This document shows positions 12,035 through 31,430 of a stretch of 64,000 nt of DNA, one piece after another. Below the pieces are notes generated by a model. The model was not told the origin of the DNA. It searched no databases and saw nothing but the letters and a program-made list of their open reading frames with translations. Within the stretch, counting starts at the first letter, position 1, and each line of letters begins with the position of its first letter. The translations under genes were made by a program, and so were the position numbers. The stretch is from Corythucha ciliata. Lineage: Eukaryota; Arthropoda; Insecta; Hemiptera; Tingidae. The stretch is from NCBI GenBank assembly GCA_038030265.1, contig CM075938.1:18825009-18889008 (forward strand). The letters run 5' to 3'.

Positions 12035-12345
12035 AAAGATATCCAGTAGTTGACTTATGGTGGACTTCTGGATACAACCTGGATATAAAATGGAAGTTGA
12101 ATTACTCTGCTGGATATCTTCTGGATATCATGTTCATAAATTGTGTCCAGAGGACATCTTTCATATATCCAGGAAATATCCAATGCATATTTTCAAAGAT
12201 ATCCAGTGGTTGATTTCTGGGCGGACATTTGGACGTTATCTGGATAAAAAATGTCTGTAAAACTGGTCATCCTGGATACCCCTTGGATATAATTTTGATC
12301 CAAAACCTAAATCCACAAGTTATCCAGAGGACGAAATTGTGCTAT
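12035..12345. repeat. Cluster of TGGATAT / ATATCCAG words
   Basis: About a dozen copies of CTGGATAT or its complement ATATCCAG lie within 300 bases at irregular spacing on both strands. It may be an old hairpin element or another degenerate array. Confidence 0.45.
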
Positions 12346-12834
12346 TGGGGAGATCACCAGAAGTTGCCTTGCTGAAGCACCAAAACTATAACTGCCACTT
12401 ATTTACTTCGGGGCCCATGATGACCCGAAAGGAAAGTCTGTGGGCCTAGCTCATGAAATGCTCCAATCGAGCACGTACCAACAAACTCCATTTTGATCTT
12501 ACCTGTTGGTATGAGAAGTTCAGGCGTCAAATTTGGACTCGGTTATAGTGCTTTCAAGTACCCGGCCCGCGCACTGTTTTTTTCATCTGCCAATTAGGTA
12601 GGCCCGTGATCGCCTTTTCCATGCCACAAAGAATCGGGACCTTCCTAGGATAGAAACAACAAGACCGTTTCTTGTCTTCGCAGCAAAACTTTGAATGTTG
12701 TCCGTTAATTGTAAAAAAGATCAACATATTTCCACGATTGCAGAACCCAATAACAATGAACTACATCAGCTCTCGCCCGTCTCGCCGTGACCTATCTCAT
12801 TTGGTTTTAATTTCCTCGTTGTTCTGCCATTTGC
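12346..12834. other. Intergenic, nothing recognised
   Basis: No gene, RNA or clear repeat boundary. The short frame at 12672-12923 crosses the border of the hAT element and is not a gene. Confidence 0.35.
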
Positions 12835-13508
12835 TAGGGTTGCCAGATGACCGGTTTTCGACCGGCCCTGCCGGTTTTGGAAGTCCGAGGCCGGATGCCG
12901 GCCGGACCCTCGACCGGCCTTAAGTAAAGCCGGTTTTCGGATTTGCTATTTTGTAATAATTTTTTCTTAAGTTTTCCTCATTAAACTATTCGTAAGGTAA
13001 CTTAGCGACAAGATTTTATTTCTTAAAAACGTCGGGGATGATTTCGTGACTTTCGTGTGACTTGTGCACGCCGCGGCACCGCGCTAACTCTCAGCCTAGG
13101 TAGGGCCTATTGTATTATCAGTTCCAGCGGTTCAGTCACTGTATTGTATGGTTGACAGCGTGCGGTGACCTTTAATCAGAGTAGTCCATTTGCGTAAAAT
13201 TCTGCTCTGGGCAGTTCTTTTCTAACTTTCTTCTACATTAACATACTTAATTAAGAGAAAACGCGTGGAAATTTACAAGATTTTTTGGGGAATCGAAAAC
13301 GCTATTAGGCCCTCCTCAAATTGAACCCAGCCTGTGTGAACATACACATACTGGTTCACAACTTCTCAGTCAATTATTTTTTGTCGGCGCGTGGGAGTGG
13401 CCTGGGTTCAATTTACAGTGGGTAACCCGGTATATATTTATATGTATAATACAAGACTTGTATATATATATATGCCGGTTTTCGAGCTTTTCAAATCTGG
13501 CGACCCTA
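12835..13508. mobile_element. Non-autonomous hAT-type transposon
   Basis: The element begins TAGGGTTGCCAGAT and ends with the inverted ATCTGGCGACCCTA, one mismatch in 14. It is flanked by perfect 8-bp direct repeats CCATTTGC at 12827-12834 and 13509-13516, the target duplication size of hAT elements. Several GCCGGTTTT motifs lie near both ends, like the subterminal transposase-binding repeats of hAT elements. The 674 bases hold no transposase. Confidence 0.88.
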
Positions 13509-13516
13509 CCATTTGC

Positions 13517-14031
13517 CCCCATACTTCAGCAATCTCTCCCTCTTTTTAATATAATTTTAAATTTGATATGACACCGTCCCCCCCCCCAAGAAAAAGTGCC
13601 TGCATCTCCCAGTTTGCTTGATCAAATAGGCTAGTAATGTGTCATTGACTACATTTCTCGTGGTAGGTACTTACAATTTGAGATCTACACTACGCTCTAA
13701 AATTCTAAATGGTAACAACTAGCGAACTTTCAAGGTTACCCTGAAGGAATCCCTCTGAGCGTTGAGAAATGCGAGCGTTCCCGGTCCAGGTCAGAACGCC
13801 CTGAAGGGGCCACCCCCCTCAAAGTGGCCAAAAACGAGCATTGTCGGAATCTCGTTGGTTTCGGTCAAACTTCTCCAGTCAATGGCGGGCCCACTTGCAA
13901 CCCTCGTATGTTACCCACAGATCACGCTTTGGGATCACAAACTCTCGATTCCATTCTATCTAAAAACTTAAGGTAGATCGAAGGCAAACGTGCGGAAACA
14001 AAGGCAGTGTATTAATTACAAAAATAAAGTT
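13517..14031. other. 3' flank of ASTE1
   Basis: No gene recognised. It should contain the ASTE1 3' UTR; I did not find a minus-strand AATAAA close to the stop. Confidence 0.35.
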
Positions 14032-16337
14032 TCAAGCTTTAACCAACAGAGCGAATGGATTGTTCGGATCCAAATAACCGTCTTGCTCAGGCGCGGTCTC
14101 TTCAACATAAAACTCCGAGCAAGCGTCCTCAAACGGATCATTTTTCGCGGAACGTTTCTTTTTCGGCTGTTTTTTAACTTCCTTCAAAAACAGCGGCATT
14201 CCTTCTTCGAGCCGGCGACAAATCCCACCGTACAAATTCATCAAACTCGGAGAGCGACTCAAAACGGACGCGAGATATTCGCGAGGACTCGACCGTTTCT
14301 TCAGTTTGGCCGCCATGTTGTACAGAAAGGTGCCGTTAAAGAACTGGTGGACGTGAGTTGTTTCAAAGGGAGCCCCGAGAAGAAGATTGAGATTGGTCGC
14401 TAGGTCGAGGCATATTTGAAGTTGAGCGAACGGGTGGATGAGGGCTTGGGAATAGTTTTGAGATCGAATGTATTTGTCGGCCGACTGGAAATTGTTGATG
14501 AGGATTTCGTGAGCGCTGAGGCAGTCGTCGAAGGTGACTGATTTGAACGACTCTTCGAGGTTAAGATCCGTGGGGGATTTGACGGGTTTGAGTTTTTTCA
14601 GTTTGGCGAGTCGGTCACCGAAGGTTGAGCAGAATTTTTTCGGTTTTCTGTAGAAACCGATTTTTGAGGTTATAACATTGACGACAAGAGCCATAGCCAT
14701 GACGGCGTGAAGCATATAGGGAGCGACAAAGCCGAAATTATTTGTGTTGACAGTGTTGATCCAATAGTGGACGGCCATCATGAATAATTGCCAATCGGCT
14801 GGAAAATCCGAAAAAAGGTTTTGTTGCATACCAAGGGACTCCATCAAAAGGAGTTGTTTCTCTTTGACATTAATAGAATCCAATAATTCAAGTTTTGGAA
14901 ACTGTCCAAATGTCGGCAGACTCGTGACTGACTCCACATAATCGTACTTGTACCTAGGGCCTTTGTCACGATGCCAGTACCGTATTCGACACTGACCGTT
15001 GAGAAGGCCGGCTATTATTCGAACGATAGGAACACCGACGACTCCCGAATGATCCAACGCGTAGTATTCAGGTTGTGGGAGGCAAAAATATGTTCGGAGA
15101 GTTAGCAGAGTGAGACAGGAGGGACAAATGAGCGCCTGTCTCGATAGATTTAAAAGCCACGGAGGCGCGATTCTGTCGCTGGGATCTTCAAAATCTTCAG
15201 CATCTAAGAAATCATCGTCCGAATTAGAGGTTTCTTCATTTTCATTAGCTTCGTCTTCAGGTAAGTCTGGAAGGTCAAAGTCTTGAATTTCTTCGACTCT
15301 CACTTGACGAATTTCAGGCAACACGATGTTACTCTGCTGCACACTATCGGGTAAATATTGCGTCAAAATAGACCTGTCTAAATCATAGCCGTCCATAATT
15401 CGTTTGATTAGTCTTCGTGTGTCATTCTGACGGCTGGGGCGAAGATAGGCGGACACCTGAAAAAATTTGACGTGTTTTTGGGGAAATCCGTTTTTGGTTC
15501 AGCCTATGGTAATTAATTTACCTTGTCGACGGCAGAGGGCACGGTCTCATTTTTCAGCCACTGCACGAGGCCACGGATTTTCCTTTGGTTGAAACCGAGC
15601 CGTTTGGACGGGGGCTTTTTGATTTGATTAAAAAACTGATTGAAAAAACCCGCACTGAGGTAGTCGTTACCCAAAAGTACGGCGATCAGGGGCAGTTTGG
15701 ATCGGTCCAACCCTCCGAGTGACTGTAAAAACTTTTCAGCTCTGAATACGAAGCAACTCAGGTAGGAGATTTTGATACCTCGAAGATTTTTCGTTCTAAC
15801 CACCGAGTGGTCGAGCATCGACAGTGGAATATAAAGGACGTCGAAAATAAAAAAGTCAGAGTCGTTGCTCAATACAGGGGATTTGAGGAGACGAGCGAGC
15901 ACTGCTATATCGTAGTCGGCTTCAAAGTCGCTCTGCAGTACGACGACGCCCATGTCACGAAGTTTGTCCTTGGTGATCCTGCGGAGCATCAACGGGTAAC
16001 AGGTGCCCGACTCATTGCCCGGGTGGATTTTCGCGAGAGTCAACATTTTCTGAGTGTTTCGATACTTGACTGTTCGCAATTTGCGCCGTTCAACGCCTCC
16101 GTCAAACACAACGACGGGAGTCACGCGACACATTCTAAGGCGGTCGACAAATTTGTGGAGTTCGTTCGCGTACACGTCGTAGTCACCGCCGAAGGCCGTT
16201 TCGCGGACTTTCTCGGTGTAGAGAACCGAAGCGAGACTGTTGCCATCGATGATGAGAGTGCAATCGTGTAGTTTGATTTCGTCAAAGTAGACGTCCCTTT
16301 TGGAGTAAATATAGGTGGTCAGTCCTTTGACGCCCAT
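14032..16337 (-). CDS. ASTE1: Asteroid/ASTE1 XPG-domain protein, 2 exons
   Basis: Exon 1 is 16337-15522 and exon 2 is 15456-14032; the 65-base intron is GT-AG in phase 0; 746 aa. The start MGVKGLTTYI is the XPG N-terminal domain. The FEN/XPG-fold acidic signatures LIIDGNSLA (D33), VVVFDGG (D79), a glutamate in SDFEADYD and LSNDSDFFIF are visible, followed by VLLGNDYL. The rest follows the asteroid architecture, with an acidic patch (DEDEANENEETSNSDDDFLDAE region, about residues 305-335) and the C-terminal NPFALLVKA ending equivalent to the NNRFGLL tail of vertebrate ASTE1. Drosophila asteroid interacts genetically with EGF receptor signalling, and the ASTE1 family is linked to DNA end processing. 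The catalytic carboxylates appear present, so nuclease activity is possible but unproved. The gene looks intact; its upstream neighbour is unknown. Confidence 0.93.
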
Positions 16338-17331
16338 TGTTCTTGGGATGGGTGATTTTGTCGATGTTTGGAATGGCAGAAATTTCCACTATCCTGGCAC
16401 AGTTTGGACCACGAGATCATCACACGTTGTATCTCCCGGATTCAGCCTTATCAATTCTTCAAAGTCATAGCAACACGTTGCTGCCCATCTCCTAGGAACA
16501 ACTACAGAAGATACTCTTGTAGTACTCCAACAATAGCGTCGTTTCACCCAAAACTGAATAACGGGCCCGAAACTTGTCATAGTACACCATAATCTATTGT
16601 TATTTGAAGGCAAAAATTGGCACCGTGGTCCCCTAAATTACCCTAAATAGCTAAGTAACTGCGGTAACTTATTTCCAAAACCCGACGTGGTGGCCCGGTG
16701 ACAGTGGCAGGGTTTTGCAAGACGGGCATGCCCACCAGACCTATTTTTAACATATGTACATTTTTTGCCACATAGTCAGATATTTACCGTGTAGCTTCAG
16801 GTGCAAATTAAGCATTTTCCCGCTTAAATCGTGCCGCTATAGAAGTTGGTAAATTAAACCCGTCGCGGTTGTCTCAACTTTCTCCGGGTCAGAAACTTTT
16901 ACGACTATAAAATTGGGCCGTACGATGTACGAACGAACAGGTTACTCAGCCGGAAGCTGAGAAATTTGTTGCCGCCTCGGTTTGTTAGGCCAAACAACTC
17001 AGCCAGTAAGTATAGTGCCACTAAATTTGGTGCTCGAGCAATGAAACTTCGGGTGATTTTAGCTGATGGACTGAGTCGAAGTACTCGCGGTGAATTTGCG
17101 CTGTATTGGTGCATTCCAGTACCCGGCCCGCACAATCTGTCTTTGCAAATTAGAGACACATCATTCAAGGAGCCTGAGCGGTTGGGTACTGGGTAGGAGT
17201 GTTGAAAAAAATTTGTTGAGACTGACAGTTCATTGCTCTTTCAATCAACCAAATTGCGAGAGGAATTGGCCATAAAATCAACGTTGACATCAATATTCAC
17301 GCCATAAAAGCAATGAAAATAAATAACTCAC
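16338..17331. other. ASTE1 upstream region, no gene seen
   Basis: This presumably contains the ASTE1 promoter. I see no open frame with support and no transposon ends. Confidence 0.35.
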
Positions 17332-17391
17332 CTGCATACCACGACCGGCTTCCACAGACGTCGAGTCAACAGGTACGATTTGAGAAAGGTT
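17332..17391 (-). CDS. Candidate isolated 60-base exon, unknown gene
   Basis: On the minus strand an AG acceptor (GAATAG) is followed by 20 open codons reading NLSQIVPVDSTSVEAGRGMQ and then a strong donor CAG/GTGAGT. The peptide is not one I recognise and no partner exon was found. It could be an exon of an unplaced minus-strand gene or a chance arrangement. Confidence 0.25.
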
Positions 17392-18027
17392 CTATTCAAA
17401 CAGGTTAAAGTTTCTTGTCAAACACAAAATTCAATCATCAAGCAAAAGCTTGAAGCTTGTACAGCTTTTTCCTCGGAAAAAGCTATGCTTCTAGACACAA
17501 TTTGTAAATTTAAGAATGGACAAACACAGGTTAGTACGAAATTGCTCGTTTTCTAGTGTTTCGTTGATTGGTATGGAAAGTTTTATCCGGGAGTTTCCTA
17601 GACGTGGCCTACGGGCCATTCAAATTCTTGTTCCCCCCGTCAATTACGAGTTCATCAGGGCTATGTAAAGTGAAACGTTCACACTAGTTCAGTGGCGATC
17701 GAAGAGTTATTACACCTGGGGCGGACCAGGTACCCGCAGAGTCAACCAGGGCCGGATCTTGCTGTTTGCCGTCCCATTCGGCTTTCCCCACCCCCTCACT
17801 GTCGTCTTCCTCCAAGACTTGTGGATTCAAGCAAGTGACGAGAGAATTCATTCGCCCTGGCTTTGGATCCAGCTGGGCAAAAACCAAGTGACCAGTGTCT
17901 GAATTGGACAGCGGCGCCCAGCCGCAACGTTCTCAGTCTCCGTCACGGTTTACTTCCGTTCTGGGTCCCTAGTAAGAGCTGTCGGTGCAAGCGGGAACCA
18001 AGGACGCTACACAGAAATAATGCTATC
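17392..18027. other. Upstream of NSMAF, nothing firm
   Basis: The interval contains an open minus-strand frame at 17684-17887 without recognisable features. It probably includes NSMAF promoter sequence if the candidate first exon at 18028 is right. Confidence 0.3.
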
Positions 18028-25686
<7,659 letters not shown>

Positions 25687-25821
25687 CTGTCGGCGACAGG
25701 TGGGTCGATTCATAAGACTTAAACACAACTTGCGAGTAATTTTGATTATATTTTGTCGTAATAAAATACGGGGATTTCCTGTAAATGTGAGCTTCTCTTG
25801 AAGGGCTGGGGATCGGGAGAA

Positions 25822-27341
25822 TTAAACCACTGGGAACCCCTTTTGTTGAAGCCACTCATCTTTCACCATTTTGGTCATATAGTTACGAATCCCGTCAGGT
25901 AAAATGACGACACACCGCTTTGATGCGTCCAGGTTTTTACAATATTGTAACGCTGCCCAAAGTGCTGCACCACTGCTCCCTCCAGCAAGTATTCCTAGAC
26001 ACAAAAAAAAACGGGAATGAATTTTGAGCGAAATATATGGAAAATGGTAGTGGTGGGGCTTCTTGTGACACCGAAAACTAAGAATAGGCCCCAGTACCAA
26101 CCCTCCATTTTGATCAACTTTCTAGCGGTGACGAAGCAGTCCGCGTCACCGACTTTGATCCACGTGTCCACTATACGTCTGTCAAGAACTGTTGGGATGA
26201 AGTCGTAGCCGATGCCTTCCAGCTCGTATTTGGTGATGTTCGTTTTGTTCAGTTCACTGGGTTCGGCGAGGATAGAACCGTATGGATCAACCCCTACGAT
26301 TTTCACCGATGGGATTTTCTCCTTTAGAAATCTAAAAACAAGTATGAATGGACCGTTTTGGCACAAAAAGATCGGGTGAGACGGGAAGGGAAGGAGCGTT
26401 ACCTTCCGACACCAGTCAAAGTTCCACCCGTTCCAGTCCCCATAACGACGACGTCCACCTTGCCGCCGCACTGACGGTAAATTTCCGGTCCAGTGCAGTC
26501 GTAATGAGCCAATGGATTGCTGGCATTCGTGTGCTGATTTAAAATTATAGAATTCGGAGTTTCACGCTGGGTTTTTAGCGCGACGGTCATCAACCCATCG
26601 GGGGCGTTGAACCCCGCTTCGGCGGGTGTTCGAATGACTCGAGCTCCCAAAGCTTTCAAGGTGTTTACCTTCTCGTCAGACATTTTCTGGGACATGACTA
26701 TGATGCATTTGTACCCTCGGGGGGCGGCAGCCATGGCTAGACCTACAGAAGGGGAAAAAGGGGGTTCGGAAACGTGAAAAAAGTATCATGGTACATCCAT
26801 AATTGCGTACATCAGGGCGAGACCAATAGTGCATTTTCTAAACGAAATGCACTAAAAACATGTTCTCTCTATGAGGAACGGGCATAACCTAAAAAAAATT
26901 ACCTAAACCAGTGTTTCCCGATGTCGGTTCAATGATAGTCATACCAGGCTTGAGCTTACCCTGTTGTTCAGCGTCAATCACCTGGTGGTGAATTTAACAT
27001 TTCCCAAAAATTAAACGGAGGATAATTGGTGGGGGGGGGGTGGAGGTCCGTGTATTAATTCTCCGTACCATGCGAACTCCGATTCTGTCTTTGACACTGC
27101 CCCCAGGGTTTAAAAATTCACATTTGACCAGTACCTCACACTTAACACCCTCAGATTTAGGCAAATTGTTAAGGCGAACCATCGGCGTATGACCGACGGC
27201 GGCTAGAATATCCGGAAAGATTCCAAGGCGATCGGTGTCCAACGTTGGTCTCGATGTGTGCGGCGACGTTTTTTTCTGACGGTGAGCGTCAAGCGACCAC
27301 GTGCACCGGCTCGCACTGTCCGGCTTATCGGAATTCGCCAT
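25822..27341 (-). CDS. CBS: Cystathionine beta-synthase, heme type, no Bateman module (copy 1)
   Basis: Exons: 27341-27069, 26981-26903, 26742-26403, 26331-26102, 25994-25822; all GT-AG; 364 aa. CBS is a PLP enzyme condensing serine and homocysteine to cystathionine, the first transsulfuration step, and can make H2S. The heme-binding N-terminus is kept: SRCTW (C13) and SPHT (H28), equivalent to human C52 and H65. The PLP lysine is K84 in GGSVKDR; the loop EPTSGNTG and the phosphate-binding GTGTGGT are intact. The protein stops at [12 protein letters not shown], where vertebrate CBS continues into two regulatory CBS (Bateman) domains; no exon for them is visible downstream, where NSMAF converges 135 bases away. 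The human CPGC redox motif is absent. The start ATG is the one conserved between both copies; an in-frame ATG 63 bases upstream also exists. Confidence 0.93.
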
Positions 27342-27495
27342 ACCTCGCTTCGCCGTCGCTGTCGGGTACAAATGATGGTCGCTTTTCGGTTTGACCTGGG
27401 ACAAAGTACTACAATAAATTTAAGTTTGCGACAATTTTTCACTATTCAGAGGAATAAGAAGAATAATCAATTGGAAGATGTTACATAATAATAAG

Positions 27496-27617
27496 CTCGG
27501 TGCACACGATGCATTGTTTGAAGCAGGATGGCCTACCTGTTCGGTCACCACCGGGGATCATGTGTTTTTTTTCACCATGGAAGTAATCATGCTTCGAAAA
27601 ATGCATCGTGTGATCCG
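27496..27617. mobile_element. Small MITE inserted in duplication copy 1
   Basis: The ends are inverted: CACACGATGCATTGTTTGAAGCA on the left corresponds to the complement of TGCTTCGAAAAATGCATCGTGTG on the right, with a few mismatches. The matching place in copy 2 (about 31590) lacks it, so it is an empty-site-defined insertion younger than the duplication. A single similar end (CCGGTGCACACGAGCG) occurs near 35251. Confidence 0.75.
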
Positions 27618-27700
27618 AACAATAGGTGGATCAAACATCTGTTAACTAGTTCACTAGGTCCTACGATGTAAGTTTTTCATTAACTTTAAGGATTACCTGT

Positions 27701-28267
27701 TTAGTCCAGTCCAGCAGCCAGGAATCGATTTTTGGGGGGTACCTGGGCACAGTTCCGAATCAACGCAATTTTGGGGTTTCATTCGGGGATGTATGTAAGA
27801 GGATGTAAATTTCGAGTTTTCTACCAAAATTTCCTTGTGGTAACTTCAGGAGGGCCTAAAAACCAATATTTTTTTTATTCTTCCCCAGTTTTATGCCTGT
27901 AGCTAAAAAAAAAGGAAAATGTTTGCAGGAAATGATGAAGAGCATCAAATTTCCTTCAAAAATCACCGGTCAAACATATTTTTTGTCCTAATAGGTACCG
28001 AAATACAGCCCTCTAAATTCAGGTTAAATGTCTCAATCAGTAAATACTAAATTCTGTCCGGTTTTGAGTAGGGTGATCAGAAACTAACGAAAATAATAAG
28101 CCAAAATGGCGAGTTGAGCACACATCCTCCTTCGGGCCTCCATCCGTTCTTGGAGCAAGTAACGGTTTTGTCGTTTGGTCTTATGAGTCCTTGGTTGAGA
28201 GTATCGTGCTTATGAAAAGTGTTATTTCCTAAAATTGAAAATAAGCTGTTTGAGTCGGCTACCCCAT
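27701..28267. other. Spacer between duplication copies, no gene
   Basis: No supported coding region, RNA gene or transposon end was seen. Confidence 0.35.
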
Positions 28268-28543
28268 CAACAGAACGAGAAAAATCCTATAGTACATAAT
28301 TATGGTAACTCCCATTACGCCCAAGCAGGAAAATGTCAAACAAAACGTCTGCCCCCCCCCCCGCAAAAAGTTACTTTTTTGATATTTCCCTGCGCACATG
28401 GTAACTAATACCCAAAATCCTACTTCTAAACTACTACAGAAAATCCCAGTACAATAGCCCGGGGTGCCGGCCGTTTTGTTTGACATTTTCCTACTTGTGT
28501 GCGTGGGGAGGGGACGGGAGGTACGATAAGTATAGGGATTTTC
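28268..28543. mobile_element. Foldback MITE, about 275 bp
   Basis: AGGAAAATGTCAAACAAAAC at 28327-28346 recurs inverted at 28475-28494 (GTTTTGTTTGACATTTTCCT). The outer arms GAAAAATCCTATA and TATAGGGATTTTCTG also pair with one gap. The centre holds a run of ten C. No coding capacity. Confidence 0.7.
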
Positions 28544-28619
28544 TGACTTATTCCTCAATACTATTCTGCCTATTGGGTAATAGTATTACTATGTGTGTAG
28601 GATAATACCAAAAAAGTAA

Positions 28620-29010
28620 CTATTATCTGCAAATTGCAAATTAGCGATTTTTCCCAATTTCAGCTGTGAAATAACGTTTTGTGCTAATTTTGCGGCCATT
28701 CAGCATCCTTTTTCATACGCGAATGGATGATTTTACGCCATTTCAGTTCTGAATTTGCCATTTTTGTCCAATTTTAACCTGAAAGCGTCTTTTATTTGTC
28801 AATATTATAGCGTAATTTTTCAACTTTATCCGCGGGGTTTGCCCAAATACAACACTTTTGCGTTGATTTCCACAATTTATTCGTAGAATGGCCTCCATGT
28901 ACCGCGAATCAGCGATTTTTTTCTTAATTTTAGTCTGGAAGTTGCATCGCGAGACCACGAATCAGCGCTTTTTAGCAGCTATAGTCATGAATATTACCGA
29001 TTTTTGTCCG
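28620..29010 (+). repeat. Degenerate array, family C copy 2
   Basis: The same unit order as at 22690-23500 is visible (AATTAGCGATTTTTCCCAATTT and later variants), more decayed and ending in a C run near 29018. Confidence 0.6.
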
Positions 29011-29449
29011 GGGCGAACCCCCCCCCCCCCTTGTAACTCGGTACACTACTGCGTTGGGTCTAAAGTCCAAGGAAAAAGCTGAACGTACTCGGATCTTTTC
29101 GGGATCCTTCAAGTCCAGAAAATCTGCTAAACCTAACTTCAACGTGAAACGCTCATGGAGATTTTATGGGGCTCTTCGTTATGGTACTAGTGCTCCTTCG
29201 TTCGTGTACTTGTGGCCCTGGGGGGGGGGGATCTATCTCCCATATCCCCCACCGAACCTACGCCCCTGGTTTTAGGGGCTAAATTTCCACTTTTATTCTT
29301 GAAAAGTCAGTCAATTCTAGGAAGTTAAGGGGGGGGGGAGGATCCCGACGAAAAATGGTCATTTCTGTCGCAAAAGGTCTGCTTTTGGAGCAAAAGTCCA
29401 AGTTTCTTTTCCTTTGAAGGCGAAATTTTCTTTTCCTGGTTGGTTGAAG

Positions 29450-29965
29450 TAAATAGGACACAAGGACGCCGTCAACAGTAGAATTTTCATCTAACTGCAC
29501 TAAACTGTCCCGTGTTCCGAAGACAGGTTTTGAAAAGTGTTCGATTTAGCACCTGCACAATAGTTTTCTCGAAATTCCTTCTTCAGAAACTCAAGTCAGT
29601 ACCCCCATCCAAACCTCTCCAAAATCAACAGGTTAAAAAGTTTACGGAAAACAAACGCAGGTGTTTTAGCATATGAGATGAACTAACACCGCTGACTGGG
29701 AGTGCTCAAGGTAGCCAAAGGAGGATTGGGTGAGTGTAACCCTCGTGAAAGAGTACACAGCTCATAAAGATGAGTTTTTGCTTGCAACAACGCATTTTAT
29801 GAGAAAGAGCTGATGCATTGGAGGTCTTTAAAGAAGATTTTGTGAATTGGAGTTTCAGACGATGGCGCCGCGCCGTTGTACTAAGGGGCGGGGAACATAG
29901 CAAAAACAGGTGGATCGATTCACAAGACAATTTTCGAGTATTTTTTATTCTATCATGTCGTAATA
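29450..29965 (+). pseudogene. NSMAF 3'-end pseudogene (exons 15-17)
   Basis: GGACACAAGGACGCCGTCAA, TGTTCCGAAGACAGGTTTTG-like and CTGACTGGGAGTGCTCAAGG stretches match NSMAF exons 15 and 16, and the TCATGTCGTAATAAAA polyadenylation region follows. Small deletions (GTCAACAGTAGAA against GTCAACGGTATAGAA) and substitutions break every frame, several WD40 core bases are gone, and no upstream NSMAF exons are present. It is a dead passenger of the duplication. Confidence 0.9.
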
Positions 29966-30024
29966 AAACACGGGGGTTTTCCCGTACGAGATTCTCTCTC
30001 TAGAAGTGGTAGGGATCGGGAGAA

Positions 30025-31430
30025 TTAGACCACAGGGAACCCCTTTTGTTGAAGCCACTCATCTTTCACCATTTTGGTCATATAGTTACGAATCCCGTCA
30101 GGTAAAATGACGACACACCGCTTTGATGCGTCCAAGTTTTTACAATATTGTAAAGCTGCCCAAAGTGCTGTTCCACTGCTACCCCCAGCAAGAATGCCTA
30201 ATCACAAAAAAGGGAACGAATTTTGAGCTAAAGATATGGAAAAGGGCGAAGGTGGGGGGTTGGCCCGTATGTCGCAGAAAATTTAAGAATAAACTCCGGT
30301 ACCAACCTTCCATTTTGATCAACTTTCTAGCGATGACGAAGCTGTCAGTGTCACCGGCTTTGATCCACGTGTCTACTATACTTCTGTCAAGAACTGTTGG
30401 AATGAAATCGTAGCCAATGCCTTCCACCTCGTATTTGGTGACGTTCGTTTTGTTCAGTTCACTGGGTTCGGCGAGGATAGAACCGTGAGGATCAACCGCT
30501 ACGACTTTCACTGACGGGATTTTCTCCTTTAGATACCTAAAAACAAGTATGAATGGACTGTTTGGGCAAAGTAAGAGGTGGTGGGAGTTACCTTCCGACA
30601 CCAGTCACAGTTCCACCAGTTCCAGCCCCAATAACGACCACGTCCAGCCGGCCACCGCACTGACGGTAAATTTCCGGCCCAGTGCCGTCGTAATGAGCCA
30701 AAGGATTGCCGGCGTTCGTGTACTGATTTAAAATTATGGAATTTGGAGTTTCTCGGTGGATTTTTTGCGCGACGGCTATCAACCCTTCGGGAGAGTCGAA
30801 CGCAGCTTCGGTGGGTGTTCGAATGATTTCAGCGCCCAACACTTTCAAGGCGTTCACCTTCTCGTCGGACATTTTCAGGGGCATGACTATGATGACTTTG
30901 TATCCTCGGGCGGCGGCAGCCATGGCTAGACCTGTGGAAGAAAAAGAAAAAACGTACTCTCTCTCACATGGAACGGACATAACCTACAAAGAGTTACCTA
31001 AACCAGTGTTTCCCGATGTAGGTTCAATGATAGTCATACCAGGCTTGAGCTTGCCTTCTTGTTCTGCATCAATCACCTAATTGATTTAACGTTAGCCAAA
31101 ATTCAACTGCGGATAATGGTGGCGGTGGTGGGGAGGATCAAAATTAATTATCCTTACCATACGAACTCCGATTCTGTCTTTGACACTTCCCCCAGGGTTT
31201 AAAAATTCACATTTGACCAGCATCTCGCACTGAACCCCCTCTGATTTAGGCAAATTGTTAAGACGAACCAACGGTGTCTGACCGACTGCGGTTAGAATGT
31301 CCGGAAAGATTCCCAGGCGATCGGTGTCCAACGTTGGTCTCGACGTGTGCGGAGACGATTTTGGCTGATGGTGAGCGTCAGGTGACCACGTGCACCGACT
31401 CGCTTTGTCCGGCCGAACGAAATGCTCCAT
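30025..31430 (-). CDS. CBS: Cystathionine beta-synthase, heme type, no Bateman module (copy 2)
   Basis: Exons: 31430-31158, 31076-30998, 30931-30592, 30536-30307, 30197-30025; all GT-AG with the same phases and lengths as copy 1; 364 aa. C13 and H28 (heme), K84 (PLP), EPTSGNTG and GAGTGGT are kept, and it ends at the same KGFPVV stop. Amino-acid differences from copy 1 are scattered (for example [17 protein letters not shown] against [17 protein letters not shown]), and introns have diverged more than exons. An open frame of unchanged length after that much divergence implies selection, so this is inferred to be a working paralogue. Its 5' flank lacks the upstream in-frame ATG of copy 1. Downstream it converges on the NSMAF pseudogene. 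Confidence 0.93.

Noticed and set aside
15807..16271. 154-codon plus-strand frame
   Set aside because: It lies antisense to ASTE1 exon 1, whose XPG motifs are clear on the other strand.
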